Assembly: GCA_038211615.1 (NCBI GenBank)
Contig: JBBQVL010000008.1
Location: forward strand, 24,240-88,239
Direction: 5' to 3'
Length of the DNA stretch: 64,000 nt
Origin: DASWJZ01 sp038211615
GTDB taxonomy: Bacteria; Pseudomonadota; Alphaproteobacteria; Rhizobiales; Afifellaceae
Of the stretch, positions 15,967 through 23,611 are shown piece by piece. Below the pieces are notes generated by a model. That model ran no database searches, was not told the origin of the DNA, and worked only from the letters and a program-made list of their open reading frames with translations. A program made the translations under genes and the position numbers. Position 1 is the stretch's first letter; every line of letters begins with the position of its first letter.

Positions 15967-17077
15967 CGTCGGAATTGTCGGCTGCGGCAATATCTCCACG
16001 ATCTACATGACCAACCTGCCGCATGTGCCGGGCGTGAAGGTGCGCGCCTGCGCCGACATGAAGCGCGAGGTGGCGGCCGCGCAGGGAAAGAGGTTCGGCG
16101 TCGAGGCGATGTCGGTCGACAAGCTGATGGCGCGCGACGACATCCAGATTGTCGTCAACCTGACGATACCGGCCGCGCACGGCGACGTGTCGCTCTCGGC
16201 GCTCTCCGCCGGCAAGCACGTGTTCTCCGAGAAGCCGCTGGCAATCGATGTCGAACTCGGGCGCAAGGTGGTCGCGGAGGCGGACAGGCGGAAGCTGATG
16301 ATCGGCTGCGCTCCCGACACCTTCCTCGGCGCCGGCGGACGGCTGACGCGCAAGCTCATCGACAAGGGCGCAGTTGGAAAGATCCTCTCCGGCACCGCCT
16401 TCCTGATGTCGCACGGCATGGAGCACTGGCACCCGGACCCGGAATTCTTCTTCAAGAAGGGCGGCGGCCCGGTGCTCGACGTCGGCGTCTACTACATCAC
16501 CGCACTGGTCAATCTGCTCGGGCCGGTCGCCCGGGTCCACTCCATGGCGAGCACGGGCTTCGCCGAGCGCATCGTCACTTCGGAGGGCGCGCGCAAGGGC
16601 CACAGGATCAAGGTCGAGACGCCGACGACCTGCCTGGCGCTATTGGAATTCGCGGCCGGCGCGCAGCTCACGTTCGTCGCGACCTGGGACGTCTGGAAGC
16701 ACACGCATCCGCCGATCGAGCTCTACGGAGAGGAGGGGTCGCTCCGTGTCCCCGACCCGAACTTCTACGGCGGCACGGTCGAAACCAGCAAGCGGAGCGG
16801 CGACTGGGAGCAGCACAGCTCGGCGGGCATGCCGCTCGGCAAACCGAACTGGCCCGCGGACGCCCCGCTGCACGCGAACTACCGTGCGCTCGGCGTCGCC
16901 GACATGGTGCAGGCGCAGCGCCAGAAACGCCGGCACCACGCGAGCGGCAAGCTGGCGCTGCACGTGCTTGAGGTGATGGAAGCGGTCGTGAATGGCGGGA
17001 CGACCGAGATGACGGCAGGGGCGACCCGGCCGGCCGTCTTCAAGGAGTCCGACGCGAAGAGCGTATTCGCGAACTAG
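15923..17077 (+). CDS. Gfo/Idh/MocA-family sugar dehydrogenase
   Basis: 384 residues from TTG 15923, with AGGGAGG 5 nt upstream. The N-terminal Rossmann domain begins GVGIVGCGNISTIYM, followed by the EKP motif (SEKPLAID) that binds the nicotinamide. The C-terminal domain contains HGMEHWHPDPEFFFKKGGGPVLD (seen as GMEHWHPDPEFF then GGGPVLDVGVYYITALVNLLGP). This signature is typical of the ThuB-like subgroup of sugar dehydrogenases. It probably oxidises a sugar or glycoside hydroxyl with NAD(P)+ and works with the preceding isomerase. A hairpin terminator read on the opposite strand follows the stop. The first 14 residues are a duplicated repeat and may vary between strains. Confidence 0.9.
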   Translation: MGETGLGETGLEEIGVGIVGCGNISTIYMTNLPHVPGVKVRACADMKREVAAAQGKRFGVEAMSVDKLMARDDIQIVVNLTIPAAHGDVSLSALSAGKHVFSEKPLAIDVELGRKVVAEADRRKLMIGCAPDTFLGAGGRLTRKLIDKGAVGKILSGTAFLMSHGMEHWHPDPEFFFKKGGGPVLDVGVYYITALVNLLGPVARVHSMASTGFAERIVTSEGARKGHRIKVETPTTCLALLEFAAGAQLTFVATWDVWKHTHPPIELYGEEGSLRVPDPNFYGGTVETSKRSGDWEQHSSAGMPLGKPNWPADAPLHANYRALGVADMVQAQRQKRRHHASGKLALHVLEVMEAVVNGGTTEMTAGATRPAVFKESDAKSVFAN

Positions 17078-17083
17078 GTCAGC

Positions 17084-17112
17084 AAAAAGCCCCGCCGCTG
17101 GAACGGCGGGGC
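17084..17112 (-). terminator. Rho-independent terminator of the collagen-like lipoprotein gene
   Basis: GCCCCGCCG (17089-17097) pairs perfectly with CGGCGGGGC (17104-17112) across a 6-nt loop. On the minus strand the stem is followed by TTTTT (17088-17084), so it terminates the leftward gene ending at 17134. It may also work weakly on the plus strand for the oxidoreductase operon. Confidence 0.8.
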
Positions 17113-17133
17113 CGGGTCGGCTTTGCGAAGGCT

Positions 17134-18222
17134 CTACATCTTCATGCAGAGCAGCGTGACCTGCGATTTGTCGCCGCTGTAGCCGCACTTGGCGGAGTTC
17201 GGGTACGTCGTCAGCGGATATTCGCTGCCGACGCCCGAGCAATAGGCGCTCACCATCGTCTCGCCGCTGTCGCAGGAGCCGAAGTTGCTGCCCGAGACCA
17301 CGCGGATGCCGGCCGAGGCATCGGCGCTGCCGGACGAGCAGATGACGGTCGCCTTGGCGCTTCCGCCGCTGTAGCCGCACTTCGCGCCGTCCGGATAGGT
17401 CTGCAGCGGATATTTGCTCCAGCCTCCGGTGCAATAGGCGCTGACCATCGTCTCGCCGCTGCTGCACCACGCGGTGTTCGTGTCGGAGGCGACGACGCGG
17501 AGGCCGGCTTCCTTCGCGGCGGAATCGTCCTTCGGCATGCAGGCGACATTGGCCTTCGAAGCGCCGCCGCTATAGCCGCACTTCACGCGCCCGTCCGGAT
17601 AGGCGAGCAGCGGATAGGTGTCGTAGCCGCCGGAGCAGTAGGCGCTGAACAGCGTCTCGTCGGACTTGCAGGACGCGACATTGGAATCGGAGGAGACGAG
17701 ATGGATGCCGAGGCCCGCCATCATGGACCCGCCGGCGGGCGACAGGCTTCCCTGCTTCTCCGCCGCCGGCGTGCAGATGATGCGGGCGCGCGCCGAGCCA
17801 TCGCCGTAGGCGCACTTGGCGCCGTTCGGATAGGAGCTGACGGGGGCCGGATTGGTCGAATTGACGCAGATCGCGCTGACCATCATCTCGCCGTCCGCGC
17901 ACCAGGCGGTGTCGCTGTCCGGCGCGACGACATGCATGCCGCTCATGTCGGCTGTGCCACCCATCGCCGCGGCTCCGGCAGGTCCCGGAGGTCCAGCCGG
18001 CCCCGCCGCTCCGACCGGCCCTGCGGGTCCGGCGGGGCCTGCAGGCCCGGCGGGTCCGGCTGGCCCCACAGCTCCGGCCGCGCCATCCGCGCCGGCAGGT
18101 CCGGCCGCGCCATCGGCGCCTGCGGGACCGGCCGGCCCCGCCGGTCCGGCGGGCCCCGGCTGACCCGAACAGGCCGCAAGAAGCAAAGTGGAAAGAAGAG
18201 CTACGGCGAGCGAACGTTTCAT
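17134..18222 (-). CDS. Collagen-like lipoprotein with four Cys4 repeat modules
   Basis: 362 residues. Residues 1-18 are a lipoprotein signal with lipobox LAAC and lipidated Cys18. Residues 20-85 are 22 uninterrupted Gly-X-Y triplets, mostly GPA, which should form a collagen-like triple helix. The rest is four related modules of about 65-70 residues, each with four cysteines: 108/119/137/150, 185/196/215/228, 253/264/282/295 and 317/328/346/359. The spacing is 11, 18 (19 in module 2) and 13. The shared core reads C-x-[SD]-GETMVSAYC, then YP-x-x-x-YP-[DN]-G-A-KCGYSG. Two disulfides per module are likely. The design is a membrane-anchored trimeric stalk with a Cys-rich head, which suggests surface adhesion or ligand binding. 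The gene is antiparallel between the importer operon and the mannitol-type dehydrogenase. The family is not named by me; collagen-like bacterial lipoproteins are known in general. Confidence 0.88.
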   Translation of the reverse strand: MKRSLAVALLSTLLLAACSGQPGPAGPAGPAGPAGADGAAGPAGADGAAGAVGPAGPAGPAGPAGPAGPVGAAGPAGPPGPAGAAAMGGTADMSGMHVVAPDSDTAWCADGEMMVSAICVNSTNPAPVSSYPNGAKCAYGDGSARARIICTPAAEKQGSLSPAGGSMMAGLGIHLVSSDSNVASCKSDETLFSAYCSGGYDTYPLLAYPDGRVKCGYSGGASKANVACMPKDDSAAKEAGLRVVASDTNTAWCSSGETMVSAYCTGGWSKYPLQTYPDGAKCGYSGGSAKATVICSSGSADASAGIRVVSGSNFGSCDSGETMVSAYCSGVGSEYPLTTYPNSAKCGYSGDKSQVTLLCMKM

Positions 18223-18535
18223 AATTCCCCCCAGACACTACGTTTTTTGAAAACTGCACCCAAAGCCGGCTTTCGTCAAAGGGTTGGCCGCGAAAGCGCT
18301 GAAAAAAGCGAGAATGTGATTACCCTGGAAACCGCCTCGCGTCCGTTCCTCCCGAGTGGCCGCTGTTCGACGCCGATGTCGATGGGAACCGTCACTCACT
18401 AAAAACTCCGGTGGGACGATCACGACAACGCCAGCGTTGCAATTTTCGTGGAAGCTCTGCCCCTGAACTGGCATCACTCACCTGCCGGTCAGCCCGAAGA
18501 GTCCTCCGGCGAGCGAAGAGAGCCAAGGAAGAGCA
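18223..18535. other. Intergenic region between divergent collagen-like and dehydrogenase genes
   Basis: 313 bases without a credible gene. Near the left end, GGGGGG lies 4 nt before the collagen-like ATG (minus strand), and TTGACG (18279 down to 18274) could be its -35 without a good -10. Near the right end, AAGGAAG lies 5 nt before the dehydrogenase ATG. A sequence with Gly/Arg-rich readings in several frames (18448 onward) has no domain or signal. I see no second LacI-type dyad like that at 10706. Confidence 0.5.
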
Positions 18536-20008
18536 ATGGTGCAGCTCTCTGCAAAGACGCTGGCCGGCCTGCCGGACTCGGTCGCGAAGCCGCGCTACGA
18601 TCGCGCGGCGGTGACGCCGGGCATCGTGCATCTCGGCATCGGAGCGTTCCATCGCGCGCACCAGGCGGTCTACACCGACACGATCCTCGAGCGCGAGCCC
18701 GCCTGGGGGATCATCGGCGCGAGCCTCAAGAGCAGCGCCACCCGCGACGCGCTGCAGCCGCAGGATTGCCTCTACACGCTGGCGGTCCGCTCCGGAGAGG
18801 GGGAGCAACTCCGGGTCATCGGCAGCGTGGTCAGGATCCTCGTCGCGGCCGAGCAGTCGGCGCGTCTTCTCGCCGCGCTGGTCCATCCCGCCATCCGCAT
18901 CGTCTCGCTCACCGTCACCGAGAAGGGCTATTGCCACGACCCGGCGACCGGCGCGCTGAACGAGGCGCATCCCGATATCGTCCACGACCTCGGCGCGCCC
19001 TACGCCCCGCATTCCGTTCCGGGGCTGGTGGTCGAAGCGCTGGCGCGGCGCCGCGCCGCCGGCGTAAAGCCCTTCACCGTCCTGACCTGCGACAACCTTC
19101 CCTCGAACGGCAGCGTGGCAAAGCGCATCCTCGACCGCTTCGCCACGCTCAGAAGCCCGGACCTCGGAGCCTTTGTCGCCGGTGAGCTTCTTTGCCCGGC
19201 GACGATGGTCGACCGCATCACGCCCGCGACCACCGACGAGGACCGCTCGCGTATCGCCGGCGCGCTCGGCGCGAGCGACGCCTGGCCGGTGGTGACGGAG
19301 CCGTTCTCGCAGTGGGTCATCGAGGACCGTTTTGCCGCGCGGCGGCCGGACTGGGAGGAGGCGGGAGCCGAGCTGGTGCTCGACGTCGCCCCCTATGAGC
19401 AGATGAAACTGCGGCTTCTCAACGGGGCGCATTCAAGCCTCGCGTATCTCGGTTATTTCTCCGGCTACGAGACGGTCTCCGAAGCGATGGCCAATCCGGC
19501 GTTCGACCGCTTCGTGGCCGGGCTGATGCGCGAGGCCACACCGACGCTTGTCGTGCCGCCGGGCACGGACCTCGAGGCCTACAGGACTGCGCTGATCGGG
19601 CGGTTCAAGAACCCGGCGCTGAAGCACCGCACCTGGCAGATCGCCATGGACGGCAGCCAGAAGCTGCCGCAGCGGCTGCTCGGCACGATCCGCGACTGCC
19701 TGCGGCTCGGCGCGCCCTGCGGGCGCCTTGCGCTCGGTGTCGCCGCGTGGATGCGCTACGTCGCCGGGGTCGACGAGAAGGGCAAGGCGATCGACGTGCG
19801 GGACCCGCTCGCGGCGGAATTGCGCAGCATCGCCGACGCCGCCGGGCCCTACGCCAAGCGTCTGGCGCCGGCGCTGATCGGCGTGGAGTCGATCTTCGGC
19901 AGCGATCTTCCCGCCGATCCCCGCTTCGTAGGCTCCGTGACCGAAAAGCTCGACCGCCTCTTCAAGGCGGGCGCCGCCAAGGCCGTGGCGGAGCTGGACG
20001 CGGCCTGA
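18536..20008 (+). CDS. Mannitol dehydrogenase / fructuronate reductase family protein
   Basis: 490-residue long-chain polyol dehydrogenase (MDR superfamily relatives MtlK, UxuB, UxaB and DalD). The N-terminal NAD-binding motif is HLGIGAFHRAHQAVYTD. The catalytic K-x4-N-x2-H signature is K291, N296 and H299 in MKLRLLNGAHSSLAYLG. It oxidises mannitol, arabinitol or sorbitol to the ketose, or reduces fructuronate or tagaturonate; these cannot be separated by eye. It lies just beyond the collagen-like gene on the same strand as the sugar importer. A functional link with the importer is therefore plausible, although a terminator and an opposing gene separate them. Confidence 0.9.
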   Translation: MVQLSAKTLAGLPDSVAKPRYDRAAVTPGIVHLGIGAFHRAHQAVYTDTILEREPAWGIIGASLKSSATRDALQPQDCLYTLAVRSGEGEQLRVIGSVVRILVAAEQSARLLAALVHPAIRIVSLTVTEKGYCHDPATGALNEAHPDIVHDLGAPYAPHSVPGLVVEALARRRAAGVKPFTVLTCDNLPSNGSVAKRILDRFATLRSPDLGAFVAGELLCPATMVDRITPATTDEDRSRIAGALGASDAWPVVTEPFSQWVIEDRFAARRPDWEEAGAELVLDVAPYEQMKLRLLNGAHSSLAYLGYFSGYETVSEAMANPAFDRFVAGLMREATPTLVVPPGTDLEAYRTALIGRFKNPALKHRTWQIAMDGSQKLPQRLLGTIRDCLRLGAPCGRLALGVAAWMRYVAGVDEKGKAIDVRDPLAAELRSIADAAGPYAKRLAPALIGVESIFGSDLPADPRFVGSVTEKLDRLFKAGAAKAVAELDAA

Positions 20009-20134
20009 GCGCCAGCCTCGGGCAGGGCTGACGACTGGGCAATGGCCGGTGCCATCGCCGCCACGCGGGCGGGAAGGCCCGTCGGCAGTCTCCCGCCGGC
20101 GGGGAGGTCGAAGCTACGCAGCCAGACGAAGAGA

Positions 20135-20157
20135 GTTCCGGGTTCTCTCCCGGGAAC
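20135..20157. terminator. Hairpin in the gap between convergent genes
   Basis: GTTCCGGG (20135-20142) pairs with CCCGGGAAC (20149-20157) with one bulged G and a 6-nt loop. It lies between the dehydrogenase stop (20008) and the stop of the minus-strand gene at 20260, so it could end either transcript. There is no T-run, and the assignment is tentative. Confidence 0.3.
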
Positions 20158-20259
20158 TGGAGGAGGGGGCGCGCTACTCGGCCCCCAATACGGCTCGCTC
20201 CGTCCGCAAGACCCCGACCGCCCCGCCAGGGGGAGGCTGCCTTTGCCGGTGCGGAGTGT

Positions 20260-20643
20260 TCAGGGCGTGGCTGAGACCCGGCCCCCGTCGAAGGTTGCCC
20301 GCGCGTCCGGGTCGGATTGCGGCGGCCGCTTGTTTCCGAACCGCGCGAAGAGGCCGGAGATGTCGAGCGTCTGGCGCGAGGCGGCGACTGCCGCGTCGAC
20401 CACGACACCGCGTTCCACGGCGGCGTAGACAAGGGCATCGGCGATGTCCCGCGTCGAAAAGCCGGCCGCGGGAAGGCCCCTTACGATCTTGCGCACCTGC
20501 CTGGCGAGCGAGAGGGGACTTTCCTCTCTGGCCGCGTCCGATACGGCCCGCCAAATCTCTTCCTGCACGAGCAGACACTGCTCGACAGGTGCGCCACTTT
20601 CCAAGTCTTCTTCGATTACCGGCTTGCTGCGCGCGCGTGACAT
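20260..20643 (-). CDS. Conserved-looking small protein of unknown function
   Basis: 127 residues from ATG 20643, chosen because GGGAGG lies 6 nt upstream. A longer open frame starting at 20799 lacks such a site. The protein is mainly helical and soluble (for example VQEEIWRAVSDAAREE and STRDIADALVYAAVERGVVVDAAVAASRQ), ending in a charged, disordered tail. The opposite strand is open from 20444 but reads as the unlikely N-terminal extension of the P450. The gene is divergent from the P450 with a 301-bp gap. I do not recognise the family. Confidence 0.6.
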   Translation of the reverse strand: MSRARSKPVIEEDLESGAPVEQCLLVQEEIWRAVSDAAREESPLSLARQVRKIVRGLPAAGFSTRDIADALVYAAVERGVVVDAAVAASRQTLDISGLFARFGNKRPPQSDPDARATFDGGRVSATP

Positions 20644-20944
20644 ACGCACCCTCCCAACACACACAAGCCCCCTGCCGACGCGAATGCTCTTGTGGAAAAT
20701 GAGGGAAACTATGGCCGCGACGGGGCCAAACTCGGCCGATCCCCGCGTCCGCCCATCCGTCGCCACAATTTCGGCGAGCGCAAATCGAATCGCCGGCAAG
20801 CGATCCGGTTTGCGTTCGAATGACGTCTCCGCGACCGATACCGACCGGCGTCAGGAAGGTGGCTGCCTCGTCTGCAGGGACCTCGGCGAATCGCTCGGTC
20901 GCGCGCGCCCGGGTGTCCGTTGGCGGGCGCCCGCCTTTCGTGCG
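20644..20944. other. Intergenic region between divergent small gene and cytochrome P450
   Basis: 301 bases. The plus frame is open throughout in phase with the P450, but its translation has no P450 features, so the real start is placed at 20945. The left end carries the ribosome site of the minus-strand gene. I see no clear sigma-70 promoter or operator dyad. Confidence 0.4.
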
Positions 20945-22465
20945 ATGGTGACGACAAGGGATCGGGGACGAGAGACATTGTCGACCACCGTAGTGCCGCG
21001 GCTCCGCGGGTTGGAAGCTTGGCGGTGGTACCTCCGCTTCTATGCCAATCCACTTCGGTGCCTGAACGAGGCGCGTCGGCAATTGGGGCCGATGATCGTC
21101 TTCGAGAACAATCTTCCAGGCCCGCAGGCCGGCGCCCGCTACGTCATGATCTCCGGCGGCGCCCTCAATCGCGAAGTACTCGGCCGTCCTGCCGATTTCC
21201 GCCCGAGCGGCCTGGTGCTGAACGGACCTCCGGGCTCGGCGCTCAGGAGACTGCGCAACGGTCTTTTCCAGATGAGCGGCGAAACGCACCGCCGCCACCG
21301 CCGCCTGATGCGGCCCTCGTTCTCAACCACTTCCGTGGGTTCGACCATCCCTTCGATGGCGCCGCTGATCGACCGGATCATCGACCGGTGGAAAATCGGC
21401 GAGACGCTGGACGTCCTGCAGGAGATGCGCACCCTTTCGAACTGGGTCGCGGCGAAAGTGCTGTTCGGAAGCGAGGATTTTGAGGCTTCGCTGCATGTCG
21501 GAAGCCTGATCGACCGCCTTGCCTCGCTCGACGCAAAGCGGCGCAGATGGGGGATGCTGGAGTTCAATCTGCCCGGCACGCCCTATCGCCGCGAGTTGCA
21601 GCACGCCGAGCTCCTCGAAAAGACCATGCTCGACCTGATCGAGCAGAAGCGCCGCAGCGGCTCGCTCGGCGACGACGTGCTTTCTCTGCTGATCCGGGCG
21701 AAGGATTCCGGTTCCGGGATGAGCGACAGCGATCTCGTCGCCCATTCGGTGGCGCTCTACGGCGCAAGCTTCGAGACGACCGCGAGCGCCATCGCCTGGA
21801 CGCTGTTCCTGGTCGCGCAGCATCCGAAGTTCGCGATCCGGCTGCTCGATGAACTGAACGACGGGCTGGACGCCTGGCCGCCCGACCCGCGCAAGTTGGA
21901 AGAGCTGCCGCTGCTCGATGCGGCCGTGATGGAATCGATGCGCGTCCTGCCGCCCGTGCCGGTGACGCTCCGCCGCGTCGTCGGTCATGTGGAGCTGGAA
22001 GGCGTGAAGCTTGAGCCCGGAAACAAGATCATTTTCAGCCAGTTCCCGACGCACCGCGACCCGGAGGTCTTTCCGGAGCCGGAAAGGTTCGACCCGTCGC
22101 GCTGGCTGCGCCGCCGGCCGGACCCTTACGAGTACATCCCGTTCAGCGTCGGGCCGCGGGTCTGCCTCGGCGCGTTCTTCGCGGTCACGGAAATCAAGCT
22201 TTCCGTCGCGCGCATCCTGCAGAAATACCGGCTGACGGTGGTGCCAGGCACGAAGATCGATCCGGTGCTCGATTTCGTCCTGAAGCCGCAGGGCGGGCTG
22301 CCCATGACCATCCACGCGCAGGATCGCGCGTTCACAAGGTCGCCGGTGACGGGAAACATCGGGCAGGCGGTTGATCTCGTTTCGCCCGAGATCGAGCCGA
22401 TCGCGGCGGGGGTGCACACCCCATCCGCTCGGCGCGAGGAAGAGCGAGCGCCGGTCGAGGCGTGA
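20945..22465 (+). CDS. Cytochrome P450
   Basis: 506 residues from ATG 20945. The K-helix motif is ESMR (Glu330, Arg333). The oxygen-binding I-helix region is YGASFETTASAI. The meander contains FPEPERFDPSRW, and the heme-binding loop is PFSVGPRVCLGAFF with axial Cys407. The protein is soluble-looking with no N-terminal membrane anchor. No ferredoxin or reductase gene is nearby, so electrons must come from partners elsewhere. The C-terminal 45 residues after the heme domain are charged and probably disordered. The substrate is unknown; the isolated context gives no hint. A TTG a few codons later (STTVVPRLRG) is an alternative start. Confidence 0.92.
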   Translation: MVTTRDRGRETLSTTVVPRLRGLEAWRWYLRFYANPLRCLNEARRQLGPMIVFENNLPGPQAGARYVMISGGALNREVLGRPADFRPSGLVLNGPPGSALRRLRNGLFQMSGETHRRHRRLMRPSFSTTSVGSTIPSMAPLIDRIIDRWKIGETLDVLQEMRTLSNWVAAKVLFGSEDFEASLHVGSLIDRLASLDAKRRRWGMLEFNLPGTPYRRELQHAELLEKTMLDLIEQKRRSGSLGDDVLSLLIRAKDSGSGMSDSDLVAHSVALYGASFETTASAIAWTLFLVAQHPKFAIRLLDELNDGLDAWPPDPRKLEELPLLDAAVMESMRVLPPVPVTLRRVVGHVELEGVKLEPGNKIIFSQFPTHRDPEVFPEPERFDPSRWLRRRPDPYEYIPFSVGPRVCLGAFFAVTEIKLSVARILQKYRLTVVPGTKIDPVLDFVLKPQGGLPMTIHAQDRAFTRSPVTGNIGQAVDLVSPEIEPIAAGVHTPSARREEERAPVEA

Positions 22466-22498
22466 GGCGATGGATTCGGGGCGCCGAGGCGCGAATCG

Positions 22499-22897
22499 AT
22501 GGCGAATGTGGGCGAATTGACAAAGGCCGCCTCGATTTGGAACCGGGCCTGCTTGGGCGGAGCTGACGTCCTATTGGCTGGAGATCGAGCCCTCGCGGCG
22601 ATGCTCATCTTCCACAGCGCTGTGATGAACGGCGGTGTCATGCACGCCGTCGAATGTCTCGAGACCGAAGCTCTGGTCGCGGCAGAGTTGGGTTACCGTT
22701 TTTTTGGGTTCGAGGACGCCGCTCATCTCCTCAGGGAGGTGGAATCCAGATCGAAGTCCGACGAAGGTTTGGATTTGGACAGAATTGAAGTCGAAATAGA
22801 CGAGCGCTATCAGGCAATCATTCCGGATGATTCCACGCTGGTCGATCGGTTCGAAGCGGTGCTTCGCCAGAGCGCGGGAGAATTCGCACCGGTGTAG
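22499..22897 (+). CDS. DUF4375/DMP19-like protein, unknown function
   Basis: 132 residues. The segment MLIFHSAVMNGGVMHAVE resembles the N-G-G motif of DUF4375/DMP19-like proteins, whose roles are poorly known (some relatives appear among toxin immunity or DNA-mimic proteins). The C-terminal half is acidic (DEGLDLDRIEVEIDERYQ). Base composition is lower in GC than the surroundings, with runs such as TTTTTTGGG, which suggests more recent acquisition. It lies between the P450 and tRNA-Glu. The family assignment is by motif memory and is tentative. Confidence 0.6.
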   Translation: MANVGELTKAASIWNRACLGGADVLLAGDRALAAMLIFHSAVMNGGVMHAVECLETEALVAAELGYRFFGFEDAAHLLREVESRSKSDEGLDLDRIEVEIDERYQAIIPDDSTLVDRFEAVLRQSAGEFAPV

Positions 22898-22957
22898 CGG
22901 GTCGCCGTGCGGCATCACTCCGCGCCGGCATAAGTTTGCGACTGCGATTGATGCTTT

Positions 22958-23033
22958 TGGTGCGCCCAAGGGGAATCGAACCCCTGTTTCCGCCGTGAAA
23001 GGGCGGCGTCCTGGACCGCTAGACGATGGGCGC
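22958..23033 (-). tRNA. tRNA-Glu (anticodon UUC)
   Basis: A 76-nt cloverleaf on the minus strand including the encoded CCA end. The acceptor stem GCGCCCA pairs with TGGGCGC. The D arm contains GTCTAGCGGTCCAGGAC, and the anticodon loop CTTTCAC gives UUC for glutamate. The T arm is CAGGGGTTCGATTCCCCTT. The discriminator A is at 22961 and CCA at 22960-22958. No integrase or duplicated 3' end is nearby, so the tRNA does not show an att site here. Confidence 0.96.
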
Positions 23034-23105
23034 GCTGGCCGGCTTATAGGCGGAGCATTGCTGCCCCACAAGCCGGCGATCCGGCTCTGATTTGAGCGGG
23101 TCGGC

Positions 23106-23546
23106 TTACCACTTGCCGGTGTTCGCCATCGACTTCCACGGTTCGGCCGGCGGCAGGGCCTCGCCCTTCTGCAGGATCTCGATGGAGATGTTGTCGGGCG
23201 AGCGCACGAACGCCATGTTGCCGTCGCGCGGCGGGCGGTTGATCGTCACCCCGGCTTTCTGCAGCCTGGCGCAGGTGTCGTAGATATTGTCGACCTCGAA
23301 GGCGAGGTGGCCGAAATTGCGTCCCTCGCCGTATTTCTCGGGGTCCCAGTTGTGGGTGAGCTCCAGCAGCGGGGCCTTGTTCGACCTGCCGGACGCTTCG
23401 TCTTCCGGCGCGGCGAGGAAGATCAGCGTAAAGCGGCCGGCCTCGCTGGTGTGGCGGCGGACTTCCCGCATGCCGAATTTGTTGACGTAGAAATCGAGGG
23501 ACTGGTCGACGTCGGTGACACGGACCATGGTGTGCAGATATCGCAT
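23106..23546 (-). CDS. gloA: Lactoylglutathione lyase (glyoxalase I)
   Basis: Converts the hemithioacetal of methylglyoxal and glutathione to S-lactoylglutathione. 146 residues from ATG 23546, with AAGGAG exactly 6 nt upstream. The in-frame TTG at 23561 lies within that ribosome site and is rejected. Two beta-alpha-beta-beta-beta modules are visible. The metal ligands are a His near the start (MRYLHTMVRVTD), Glu in LLELTHNW, His in GHLAFEVDNI and Glu in ISIEILQKGE. It is divergent from the sirtuin gene. Confidence 0.93.
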   Translation of the reverse strand: MRYLHTMVRVTDVDQSLDFYVNKFGMREVRRHTSEAGRFTLIFLAAPEDEASGRSNKAPLLELTHNWDPEKYGEGRNFGHLAFEVDNIYDTCARLQKAGVTINRPPRDGNMAFVRSPDNISIEILQKGEALPPAEPWKSMANTGKW

Positions 23547-23560
23547 GTGGTGCTCCTTCA

Positions 23561-23591
23561 ATCGGCGGGAGAATGGCTATCGGCGGGAGAA
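23561..23591 (+). repeat. Short direct repeat between gloA and the sirtuin gene
   Basis: ATCGGCGGGAGAA occurs at 23561-23573 and again at 23579-23591, an 18-bp period. It spans the divergent start region, so the upstream ATG at 23573 lies inside the first copy. It looks like a small tandem duplication. Confidence 0.75.
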
Positions 23592-23611
23592 CAGGTTTCG
23601 GCCGGGACAAT

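Noticed and set aside
17701..18402. Plus-strand frame through the collagen-like gene with GPAGPAG-like text
   Set aside because: The triplet repeat is nearly self-complementary in meaning (GGC CCC type), so the antisense also reads Gly/Pro/Ala. Lipobox, Cys4 modules and terminator place the gene on the minus strand.
20444..20944. 167-residue N-terminal extension of the P450 frame
   Set aside because: The extension has no P450 features and overlaps the credible minus-strand gene. The start at 20945 gives a normal P450.
22958..23033. tRNA-Glu as an integration site of a genomic island
   Set aside because: No integrase and no duplicated tRNA 3' end are visible within the flanks. Only the neighbouring gene has slightly unusual composition.
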